The notes beneath the pieces are model-generated. The model was not told where the DNA came from. It did not search any database and saw only the letters and a program-made list of their open reading frames with translations. 13,358 nt of DNA, from the NCBI GenBank assembly GCA_022448765.1, contig JAKUTI010000049.1, forward strand, positions 1 to 13,358, read 5' to 3'. Of this stretch, positions 1 through 6,618 are shown in pieces. Both the position numbers and the translations under genes were made by a program. Each line of letters starts with the position of its first letter. Position 1 is the first letter of the stretch. The stretch comes from Pseudomonadales bacterium (lineage in GTDB: Bacteria > Pseudomonadota > Gammaproteobacteria > Pseudomonadales > Azotimanducaceae).

Positions 1-723
1 GCCGACGAGGCAGTTGGCGGGGACGCGGCAGTTATCGAAGGATAATTCCCAGGTCTTCCAGCCAAAATAACCGATCTTCGGTATCGGTGCACCGGAGACG
101 CCGGGGGGCAGCTTGCCGCGTTCCTTTTCGATGATGAAACCGCTGATACCGATATGCCGCCGGGTCTGGCTTGGCGGCTCGCCGGTACGGGCGAATAGCA
201 TGATGTAGTCAGCGCCATCGGCGAATGTACACCAGTACTTGTTACCGTTGATCACATACTCGTCCCCTTCGCGGCGGGCTCGACAGGAAATGCTAGACAG
301 GTCCGATCCGGTGTCCGGTTCCGATAGCGCAGCGGCGGCCAGGAATTCGCCGCTTGCACTGCGCGGCAGGTATTTGCGCCGTTGTTCCTCGCTCATGGTG
401 TCGGCACCGAAGACTCCGTTGCCGCGGGCGATGATGCTGGCCACGCTCATCCAGCCGCGGGCAAGCTCTTCAGTGATTAGGCAATATTCAAAGCAGCCCA
501 GGCCAATACCGCCATATTCCTCGGGCACAATGATGCCGAAGTAACGCATCTCCGCCATCTTGTCGCGCAACGACATGGGAATCTCGCCCTGTTGGGGGTC
601 GAGTTCGTTAGCCACCGGCAACACTTCGTTCATGGTGAAATCGCGGGCGACCTGCTGGATCAAGCGCCGCTCCTCGGTTAGATAACCGTCTGGTGCGCTC
701 TCGATGGGAGTGAACTCACTCAA
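1..723 (-). CDS. Acyl-CoA dehydrogenase, N-terminal and middle domains (3' end outside window)
   Basis: Flavoprotein of the acyl-CoA dehydrogenase family, which oxidises an acyl-CoA at the alpha-beta bond and passes electrons to ETF. Only the first 241 codons are present; the frame runs open through base 1. The start is read as TTG at 723 (SEFTPIESAPDG...), because no in-frame ATG occurs before codon 32 and a GGTGAG-like site precedes it. The helical N-terminal domain is followed by the hallmark middle-domain motif LSEPDTGSDLSS and then a GNKYWCTFADGADY segment matching the usual GxKxWITNxxxAD region that contacts flavin. The start overlaps the stop of the upstream MaoC gene by 8 bases, so the pair is an operon with likely translational coupling. 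The catalytic Glu lies beyond the window, so substrate class cannot be judged. Family assignment is secure; the exact start is moderately sure. Confidence 0.9.
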   Translation of the reverse strand, partial: MSEFTPIESAPDGYLTEERRLIQQVARDFTMNEVLPVANELDPQQGEIPMSLRDKMAEMRYFGIIVPEEYGGIGLGCFEYCLITEELARGWMSVASIIARGNGVFGADTMSEEQRRKYLPRSASGEFLAAAALSEPDTGSDLSSISCRARREGDEYVINGNKYWCTFADGADYIMLFARTGEPPSQTRRHIGISGFIIEKERGKLPPGVSGAPIPKIGYFGWKTWELSFDNCRVPANCLVG

Positions 724-1225
724 CGGTGGTTCTCACCAGGTTGGTGCGGCGGTAGTCGATGACCATCTCACCGTCTTGGTTCAGACCTTTGGTATGCCAT
801 GTGACGATGCCAAATCCGGGAAACTTCTCCGAAGTACGTTTGCCTACCACTTCGGATTGAGCATATACCGTGTCACCGACATGAACCGGTCGGTGGTGGG
901 TCATAGCGTCGACGCCCAGGAAGGGGCCGCCGCCCTCGCTTAGATCCTCCACCGACATGCCGAACACTGTATTGAAGACCAACAGCGGGTTGACCACGAC
1001 GCCGGGATGGCCGTGTGCCTTGGCGTAGGGTTCGTTGAAGTAAAGTGGATTGAAATGTAGGGTCAGGGTCGTGAAGAGCGAATTATCGCCCTCGTTCAAG
1101 GTCCGGCCCCAATGGTGCTGGAACACCATGCCTACCTCGAAATCCTCATAGGTATTGCCCTTGGGCCACAAATTTGCTTGCTTGCGGAAGTCGGCAACGG
1201 GCTCGTTTTTCTCTTCCTCTGACAT
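716..1225 (-). CDS. MaoC-fold (hot-dog) acyl-CoA hydratase/dehydratase, 169 aa
   Basis: Small hot-dog-fold protein of the MaoC hydratase family, expected to hydrate or dehydrate an enoyl/3-hydroxyacyl-CoA type substrate. The ATG at 1225 is chosen over an upstream in-frame ATG at 1384 because GGAG precedes it at a proper distance and homology-like sequence begins only around residue 25 (NTYEDFEVGMVF). The active-site helix region reads LTLHFNPLYFNEPYA (residues 54-68), aligning with the classical TGDxNPLHxDxxxA. The family's catalytic Asp and His therefore appear replaced by His57 and Tyr62, so either it belongs to a divergent MaoC subgroup or its chemistry differs. The rest (HPGVVVNPLL, HRPVHVGDTVYAQSEVV) is typical of the fold. 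It is co-transcribed with the downstream acyl-CoA dehydrogenase. Fold confidence is high; the reaction is uncertain. Confidence 0.85.
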   Translation of the reverse strand: MSEEEKNEPVADFRKQANLWPKGNTYEDFEVGMVFQHHWGRTLNEGDNSLFTTLTLHFNPLYFNEPYAKAHGHPGVVVNPLLVFNTVFGMSVEDLSEGGGPFLGVDAMTHHRPVHVGDTVYAQSEVVGKRTSEKFPGFGIVTWHTKGLNQDGEMVIDYRRTNLVRTTVE

Positions 1226-1452
1226 CAGAGTCTCCGATCCGCTGGTCGTCGGTAAAAGGTCGGGTTCTCTAAGCGGCGCGGTTTGGCCGGGGCTTTTGCT
1301 GCTGGTTGCGGTCGTTTGGCTATGCTCACTTCCCCCCCCGTGGTCGTATTCCGATGTCGTACGAGAGCGACGAAAGGCCGGCATTGTAGACCATCGATAA
1401 CCAAGACGGGAGAGTCGGATAATCCCACAACCTGATCGCGCCCTACTCGAGT

Positions 1453-1810
1453 TTACCCACCTACAATGTCGACATTCATTTTCACGTAAGGAACAACAGT
1501 GGTCGTAAGGTCGCCGTCTCGCTTAACCATGCCGAGAACAATGGTCTTACCAGAGACGCCGCACCCCCGCTTTCCTGGCCGTGTGTCTCCGACATAAGTT
1601 ACGTCAACCTCGACGTAGCCCTAGCGCCCGTTATCTCTGCCTACTTTGCCCGTGTACTTGCGGATCTCGTGGTCCATCCGTCACGTCAAGTTGTACGTCA
1701 TGCCCAGTTAGCGCTGAAGTGCCTGTGAAGATATATCGTGTCGACTGCTGGCATGCAAATAATTCCACAGAGCCACAGTTGAAGCCGGGTCTGGGTGTGT
1801 TCGAACGGAG
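1453..1810 (-). pseudogene. Decayed IS1595/ISXO2-family transposase
   Basis: Not an intact gene; pieces in shifted frames on the minus strand line up in order with an IS1595-type (ISXO2-like) DDE transposase. From 1805 to 1752 one frame reads FEHTQTRLQLWLCGIICM, like the family's T-TPLQLWF-AIYLM region. Near 1737-1680 another frame reads YIFTGTSALTGHDVQLDVT, like YLFTTTRHGVSGKELQRQLGVT. From 1677 a third frame reads MDHEIRKYTGKVGRDNGR, an in-frame TAG at 1623-1621, then GYVEVDVTYVGDTRPGKRG and CGVSGKTIVLGMVKRDGD, matching EVDETYVGG..GKRGRG..GKTIVxGMVERDGD. It ends after VVPYVK with a TAA at 1455-1453; the C-terminal half with the later catalytic residues is absent. The first catalytic Asp (in EVD, 1611-1603) survives. 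At least two frameshifts, a nonsense codon and a C-terminal loss make it a dead relic. No terminal inverted repeats were identified. The assignment rests on remembered family motifs. Confidence 0.72.
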
Positions 1811-1907
1811 TGCCGATGCAGGGCTAGATGTGGTCACCGCGGAACGCACAATAATTAAGTGGCTTGTGTATGGAGCTAGTAGAAATTTTAATTAGTAAGG
1901 GCATTCG

Positions 1908-1936
1908 TTATAAATGCTTCCTCGTTGGGGCATAAT
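1908..1936 (+). promoter_or_regulatory. Possible sigma-70 promoter of the HACL operon (weak)
   Basis: A CATAAT hexamer (1931-1936, five of six matches to TATAAT) is preceded after 17 bases by TTATAA (1908-1913, only three of six matches to TTGACA). It lies in the AT-rich DNA 48 bases before the HACL start. The -35 match is poor, so this is a suggestion only. An ATATATCA octamer directly after it (1935-1942) is the reverse complement of the TGATATAT core repeated upstream of dctP. Confidence 0.3.
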
Positions 1937-1983
1937 ATATCAGTAGAAATGTTGTAAATCTTAGCTAAACAAAGGCAAGCGAA

Positions 1984-3639
1984 ATGGCAAAACTCACGGG
2001 TGCCGCGATCATGGCACGGGCGTTGAAAGACCAAGGCGTCGAGTACATGTTCGGTATCGTCGGAGTTCCGGTGGAACCGATCGCAAATGAAGTACAGAAA
2101 GTCGGGATCAAGTTTTATGGCTGTCGTAACGAACAGACGGCCACGTATGCTGCCGGCGCGGTGGGCTACCTGACGGGTCGACCGGGTGCTGCTCTCGTGG
2201 TGTCAGGGCCAGGCGTCGTGCATGGTCTCGCCGGGCTATCTAATGCCAAGGAAAATTGCTGGCCGATGGTCCTCATTGGTGGTGCCTCACCAGTAAAACA
2301 AAACGCCATGGGTGCGTTTCAGGAAGAGCGTCAGGTCTTGATCGCGACGCCGTTTTGCAAGTTCGCGCACGCAGTGGAGCTACCCGAGCGCATTCCGTTC
2401 TACGTCGAAATGGCAGTGCGTACCTCTATCTACGGCCGGCCCGGTGCCTGTTACCTCGACATGCCCGATGACATCATCCTTGGCGAAGCCGAGGAAGACG
2501 CGGTGCAATTCCCGACTCGCTGTGCCGAACCACCACGTATGGCCGCGCCAGAAGAATACATTCAACAAGCCCTGGATCTACTGGAATCGGCGCAACGACC
2601 TTTGGTCATCGTTGGCAAGGGCATGGCGTGGTCGCGTGCTGAAGACGAAGTGCGTGCCTTCATTGAACGCACACAGTTGCCTTTTCTGGCTTCGCCAATG
2701 GGAAAAGGTGTGGTTGATGACAATCATCCGCTGTCGGTCGGTGCCGCGCGTAGCCTCGCCCTGCAAGAAGCCGACGTCATCGTGCTGATGGGCGCGCGAC
2801 TGAACTGGATGTTGCATTTCGGATCAGTACCGCGGTTCAACAAGAACGTACGGATCGTGCAGCTCGATATCTCACCGGAATCGATCAGCCAAAATTTACC
2901 GACCGAGGTCGCGCTGGTTGGTGACGGCAAGGCCATCGTCGGGCAGATGAACAAGGCACTTGAAGATCGCCAGTGGTTCTATCCGAAAGAGGCACCCTGG
3001 CATTCGGCGATCGCCGAGAAATCCTCGGCCAATGCTAAACAAGTCCAGACGATGATTGAGGATGACTCGGCGCCGAGCAATTATTTTCGTGCGTTTCGAG
3101 ACATCAGTCCCTGGATTCCGGACGACGCCATCATCATCAGCGAAGGCGCGAAAACAATGGACATCGGGCGCACGCAAATGCCGAACAAGTATGCGCGGCA
3201 ACGCCTCGACGCCGGTACCTACGGTGCGATGGGCCTAGGTATGGGCTTCGTGCTGGCGGCAGCGGCAGTGCATCCGGACCGCCCGATTGTTTCGGTGTCG
3301 GGTGATTCGGCGATCGGTTTCTCCGGTATGGAAATGGAAACGGTTTGCCGTTTCAAGATGCCGGTGAAAATCATAGTTTTGAACAATGGTGGAATCGGCA
3401 GTGGTGTAGAAGCACTACCCGACAATCCGCTCGAGGCACTGCCGGCCCATCTGACGGTCGCTGCGCGTTATGACAAGATGATGGAAGCATTCGGTGGTAA
3501 GGGATTTTTCGTTACGGATCCGAAGGACCTCAAAGCGGCGCTCGACGCAGCGATGGCGTTCGACGGGCCAGCGTTGGTCAACGTGCAACTGCACCATGCG
3601 GCCGGAAAGAAACCACAGCAATTCAACTGGTACACCTGA
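1984..3639 (+). CDS. 2-hydroxyacyl-CoA lyase (HACL), thiamine diphosphate enzyme of the oxalyl-CoA decarboxylase family
   Basis: Cytosolic ThDP enzyme expected to cleave 2-hydroxyacyl-CoA into formyl-CoA plus an aldehyde or ketone. The 551 residues show the three-domain plan: N-terminal Pyr domain with catalytic Glu50 (RNEQ), a central domain, and a C-terminal PP domain with the metal/ThDP motif G440-D441-S442...N467-N468. HACL is favoured over oxalyl-CoA decarboxylase by MGAFQE (109-114), TMDIGRT (391-397), RLDAGTYGAMGLG, GDSAIGFSGMEMET and the C-terminal QQFNWYT, which resemble human HACL1 (MGAFQE, TMDIGRT, QDFHWLT) rather than the Ser-containing oxalyl-CoA decarboxylase tail. An oddity is NNGGIG (467-472), where the family usually has NNxGIY, so an active-site Tyr appears lost. 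AAAGG lies 8 bases before the ATG. First gene of a four-gene plus-strand run; a CoA-transferase follows after 21 bases, as in oxalate oxc/frc pairs. Oxalyl-CoA decarboxylase remains the alternative. Confidence 0.87.
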   Translation: MAKLTGAAIMARALKDQGVEYMFGIVGVPVEPIANEVQKVGIKFYGCRNEQTATYAAGAVGYLTGRPGAALVVSGPGVVHGLAGLSNAKENCWPMVLIGGASPVKQNAMGAFQEERQVLIATPFCKFAHAVELPERIPFYVEMAVRTSIYGRPGACYLDMPDDIILGEAEEDAVQFPTRCAEPPRMAAPEEYIQQALDLLESAQRPLVIVGKGMAWSRAEDEVRAFIERTQLPFLASPMGKGVVDDNHPLSVGAARSLALQEADVIVLMGARLNWMLHFGSVPRFNKNVRIVQLDISPESISQNLPTEVALVGDGKAIVGQMNKALEDRQWFYPKEAPWHSAIAEKSSANAKQVQTMIEDDSAPSNYFRAFRDISPWIPDDAIIISEGAKTMDIGRTQMPNKYARQRLDAGTYGAMGLGMGFVLAAAAVHPDRPIVSVSGDSAIGFSGMEMETVCRFKMPVKIIVLNNGGIGSGVEALPDNPLEALPAHLTVAARYDKMMEAFGGKGFFVTDPKDLKAALDAAMAFDGPALVNVQLHHAAGKKPQQFNWYT

Positions 3640-3660
3640 ACAAGGATACAAGCTACTCTT

Positions 3661-4887
3661 ATGAACGAAACTACCAAGAATCCACCCGCTCTGTCCGGTA
3701 TTAAAGTTGTCGATCTCACGCAGTTCGAGTCCGGAACATCTATCACGGGAACCTTGGCATGGCTAGGTGCCGACGTGATCAAGGTCGAGAATCCAAAGGG
3801 TGGCGAGCAAGGTCGTAGTGCGTCGTCCGAGCGCAAGGATGCGGACAGTTATTACTTCATGCTGCTCAATGCTAATAAAAAATCGGTGACCCTCAATCTG
3901 AAGAGCGAACGCGGTAAGGAAATGCTGCGACAGATGATTGCCAAGGCCGATATCTTCGCTGAGAATTTCGCCCCTGGTGCGATCGAACGACTCGGGTTTT
4001 CGTACGAAGAAGTTTCTGCGATCAATCCACGCATCATCTACGCGACGGTCAAAGGCTTTGGCAAAGGTAGTCCCTTTGAAAATTACCTCGCGTTCGATAT
4101 GATCGCTCAGGCTGTCGGTGGAGTCATGTCGATCACTGGCGAGGCCGACGGACGACCACTTAAACCGGGCGTAACGCTTGGCGATACCGGCACCGGCCTA
4201 CACGCTGTGATCGGGGTTCTGGCGGCTCTATTCCAACGTACCGTTACCGGGCGTGGCCAGAAAGTCGAGGTGGCCATGCAAGATGCCATGGTCAACTATT
4301 GCCGAATCGCTTATTCGAAGCAGCTCATGAGCAACGAGGCGTGCGAGCGCAGTGGCAATGCGCTCTTTCTCGGTAACGCGCCGTGTGAGGTCTTTAGGTG
4401 CAAGCCGGGAGGGCTCAACGATTACGTCTTCATCTATACCAGTCGTGCCAACAACATCCAATGGGAGCTCCTTTGCGACGTGATCGGGCGCCCGGAGCTG
4501 AAGGAGGAGCCACGATTTTCCACGCCGATCAAGCGCGGTGACCACGTCGACGAGATCAACAAACACGTCGAGAACTGGACGAGTAACTTCACTAAGTTCG
4601 AAGCAATGGAGAAGCTCGGCGCGGTGGGCGTACCCTGCGGTGCGGTGATGGACACCAAGGAACTGTCCGACGATTCGACCATGCGCGATCGGGAGATCTT
4701 CGTGGAAGTCGATCACCCGGTGCGTGGGCGTGTGCTGATGCCGGGTTGGCCGGTGAAAATGACCGACAGCCATGTGAAGGTGACAGCGTCACCCCTCCTC
4801 GGAGCCGATAGCAGTGAGGTTTACGCGGAGTGGCTCGACCTATCGACGGATGAACTCACCGCGCTTAAGTCCGAAGGTGTGATCTGA
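3661..4887 (+). CDS. Type III (CaiB/BaiF family) CoA-transferase, formyl-CoA transferase-like
   Basis: Cytosolic CoA-transferase of family III, 408 aa, close to the usual length. The chain follows formyl-CoA:oxalate CoA-transferase (Frc) block by block: GIKVVDLT at the N-terminus, WLGADVIKVENP, YYFMLLNANKKSVTLNLKSERGKE, ADIFAENFAPGAIERLGF, LNPR-like INPRIIYATVKGFG, then the catalytic Asp175 in LGDTGTG, which forms the acyl-enzyme anhydride, and GRGQKVEVAMQDAMVN. The C-terminal GVPCGAVMDTKEL and ASPLLGADSSEV are also standard. Compared with Frc, the segment after residue 225 is shorter and lacks its glycine-rich loop region, which suggests a substrate other than oxalate. It starts 21 bases after HACL with an AAGGA site. 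I infer that it loads a 2-hydroxy acid with CoA, using formyl-CoA made by HACL as donor. Donor and acceptor are not provable from sequence. Confidence 0.88.
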   Translation: MNETTKNPPALSGIKVVDLTQFESGTSITGTLAWLGADVIKVENPKGGEQGRSASSERKDADSYYFMLLNANKKSVTLNLKSERGKEMLRQMIAKADIFAENFAPGAIERLGFSYEEVSAINPRIIYATVKGFGKGSPFENYLAFDMIAQAVGGVMSITGEADGRPLKPGVTLGDTGTGLHAVIGVLAALFQRTVTGRGQKVEVAMQDAMVNYCRIAYSKQLMSNEACERSGNALFLGNAPCEVFRCKPGGLNDYVFIYTSRANNIQWELLCDVIGRPELKEEPRFSTPIKRGDHVDEINKHVENWTSNFTKFEAMEKLGAVGVPCGAVMDTKELSDDSTMRDREIFVEVDHPVRGRVLMPGWPVKMTDSHVKVTASPLLGADSSEVYAEWLDLSTDELTALKSEGVI

Positions 4888-4902
4888 TTATGGATCCACT
4901 GG

Positions 4903-4947
4903 CCCGACACCAGGGTCGGGGAAAAACGCGAATTGCGCTGTAAGCGC
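4903..4947 (+). promoter_or_regulatory. Two stem-loops between CoA-transferase and GMC genes
   Basis: CCCGAC (4903-4908) pairs with GTCGGG (4915-4920) over a 6-base loop. Fifteen bases later GCGCT (4935-4939) pairs with AGCGC (4943-4947) over GTA. ACGCG (4926-4930) could alternatively pair with CGCGT (4945-4949), which competes with the second hairpin. There is no T-tract, so a classical terminator is unlikely. They sit in the 109-base gap, the longest inside this plus-strand run, and may act in mRNA processing or as a partial transcription block before the GMC gene. Confidence 0.4.
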
Positions 4948-4996
4948 GTCGGCCGAGTCCGGGTAGACTAAGCCAAATCGATTCTGAGGGGAGTCC

Positions 4997-6601
4997 ATGG
5001 CCGAGGACGTTGTAGACGTACTGATCATCGGAGCTGGTGCTTCGGGGGCAGCGGTAGCGTGGAGTCTGGTAGATACGCGTATGCGCATCGTCTGCCTCGA
5101 ACAGGGTGACTGGATGAACCCGGCAGAATACCCGTCTAATGCGACCAACTGGGAAAGTCAGTCCTTCGGACCATATAACATCGACCCCAATGTTCGCGGG
5201 CTGGACACGGATTATCCAATCAACGATAGCGACTCAGACGTTACTGTAGTCAATTTTAATGGCGTTGGTGGCAGCACCATCCTTTACGCCGCGCACTTTC
5301 CTCGATTGCACCCTTCGGATTTCAAGGTCAAATCTCTGGACGGCGTCGCGGACGATTGGCCCATTGACTACGATACCCTGGAGCCCTACTTCACGCAGAA
5401 CGATCGTGTGATGGGCGTATCGGGATTATCTGGTGACCCGATGTATCCACCAAAGCAACCTCCGTTGCCGCCTCTGCCGCTGGGACTGGTCGGAGAGACC
5501 GTTGCCAGAGGGTTTAATGCACTCGGGTGGCACTGGTGGCCTTCTGACAGCGCCATCATTTCCCAACCCTACGAGGGGCGCGACAAGTGCTTGAACCTGG
5601 GCCCCTGCATGTCTGGTTGCGCACAAGGCGCCAAGTCCAGTACCGACATCACCTACTGGCCCGATGCGATCCGGCGCGGTGTGGAGTTGCGTACCCGTTG
5701 CCGGGTGCGGGAAATTACCTTGAACGATGACGGATTTGCAGACGGGGTTTATTACTACAATGCGAACGGAGAAGAGTGCTTCCAACGCGCCGAAGTAGTG
5801 GTTATGGCCTGTAACGGTGTAGGTACGCCGCGTATCCTGCTGAATTCCACCTCCAACAAGTTTCCCAACGGTCTTGCCAATTCAAGCGGTCTAGTGGGTA
5901 AAAATCTCATGTTTCATACGGTGGGGACCGTGCAGGGTGTATTCAAAGAAAGGCTCGACAGCCACAAAGGCCCGCAGGGGTGCTGCATACTGAGCAAGGA
6001 GTTTTACGAGACCGATCTCGAGCGCGGCTTCGTCCGCGGCTACAACATGCAGATCAACCGTGGCGCTGGGCCGTTGAACACGGCGATGACTGGCTATATC
6101 GATGGCACAATTCCCTGGGGCCCTGACCATCATGATGCATTCCGCCAACGTTTCGATCACGTCGCGTCCATCGGTGTCGTTGGTGAAGACCTGCCGGAGG
6201 AACACAACACGGTCACCCTGGACCCCGCGCTGACTGACTCCGATGGTATCCCGGCACCTAAAATTACCTATCGTTGCAGCGAAAACAGCCGGAAGTTGAT
6301 CGCCCACGGGTTGGCCCGTGCAGAGGAAGCGATGCGTGCGGCGGGTGCCGTGGACATTATTAGCGACGGACCCAAGCACATCGCCGGATACCATCTGCTC
6401 GGAACCGCACGGATGGGTGACGATCCAGAGACATCCGTGGTCAATCATTGGGGCCGTAGCCACGACGTCAGAAATCTGTTTATCGTTGACGGCAGTATCT
6501 TCGTCACTGCCAGTGCCGTGAATCCAACCAGTACGATTCAGGCACTGGCGTTGTATATCGCCGACACGATGAAGAAAAACCTCGCTAATTTGTTCGACTG
6601 A
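4997..6601 (+). CDS. GMC-family FAD-dependent alcohol/sugar dehydrogenase, large subunit
   Basis: FAD flavoprotein of the glucose-methanol-choline family, 534 aa, resembling the catalytic subunits of gluconate 2-dehydrogenase and bacterial FAD-glucose dehydrogenase; it should oxidise an alcohol, sugar or hydroxy acid. The Rossmann FAD motif is G12-x-G14-x-x-G17 with Glu35 ending strand two. GVGGSTILYAAHFPRL (89-104) is the GMC signature. The active site is His466 (HLLGTARMG), with Asn509 (VNPTSTIQA) as the second polar residue, the His/Asn variant typical of dehydrogenases. Cys198, Cys204 and Cys208 form C-x5-C-x3-C, the spacing of the 3Fe-4S ligands I recall in Burkholderia FAD-glucose dehydrogenase. 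There is no signal peptide; PPKQPPLPPLP (151-161) is a proline-rich linker. GGGAG lies just before the ATG. The subunit-3-like gene follows after 17 bases, supporting a two-subunit dehydrogenase. Substrate unknown. Confidence 0.9.
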   Translation: MAEDVVDVLIIGAGASGAAVAWSLVDTRMRIVCLEQGDWMNPAEYPSNATNWESQSFGPYNIDPNVRGLDTDYPINDSDSDVTVVNFNGVGGSTILYAAHFPRLHPSDFKVKSLDGVADDWPIDYDTLEPYFTQNDRVMGVSGLSGDPMYPPKQPPLPPLPLGLVGETVARGFNALGWHWWPSDSAIISQPYEGRDKCLNLGPCMSGCAQGAKSSTDITYWPDAIRRGVELRTRCRVREITLNDDGFADGVYYYNANGEECFQRAEVVVMACNGVGTPRILLNSTSNKFPNGLANSSGLVGKNLMFHTVGTVQGVFKERLDSHKGPQGCCILSKEFYETDLERGFVRGYNMQINRGAGPLNTAMTGYIDGTIPWGPDHHDAFRQRFDHVASIGVVGEDLPEEHNTVTLDPALTDSDGIPAPKITYRCSENSRKLIAHGLARAEEAMRAAGAVDIISDGPKHIAGYHLLGTARMGDDPETSVVNHWGRSHDVRNLFIVDGSIFVTASAVNPTSTIQALALYIADTMKKNLANLFD

Positions 6602-6618
6602 ATCAACCAGAAACAGCC

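Larger units (their letters stand above)
1226..1983. other. 758-bp intergenic region with transposase relic
   Basis: This divergent gap separates the minus-strand MaoC/acyl-CoA dehydrogenase pair from the plus-strand HACL operon. Its centre holds the transposase relic described separately. The stretch 1226-1452 has an 8-base C run (1332-1339) and no credible coding sequence. The stretch 1811-1983 is AT-rich and should hold the HACL promoter. Short reading frames here have no recognisable protein character outside the relic. Confidence 0.6.

Noticed and set aside
1424..1729. About 100 codons open on the plus strand without a start codon
   Set aside because: It is the antisense shadow of the transposase relic; the minus-strand reading gives family motifs while this one does not.
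1765..1778. 14-base exact match CCACAGAGCCACAG with 9460-9473
   Set aside because: The first copy lies inside the transposase relic, where it reads as part of the LWLCG segment, and no similarity extends beyond the 14 bases; a shared repeat family is possible but unsupported.
1581..1895. 104-codon plus-strand open frame
   Set aside because: It lies opposite the transposase relic, has cysteine- and serine-rich sequence of no family and no ribosome-binding site.
1984..3639. Calling the lyase acetolactate synthase or oxalyl-CoA decarboxylase
   Set aside because: The GDSAIGFSGMEMET, TMDIGRT and QQFNWYT motifs fit HACL better; acetolactate synthase has a GDG motif and a different N-terminal active-site segment.
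3468..3836. 122-codon minus-strand frame across the HACL/transferase junction
   Set aside because: It is a shadow of two well-supported plus-strand genes with no motif of its own.
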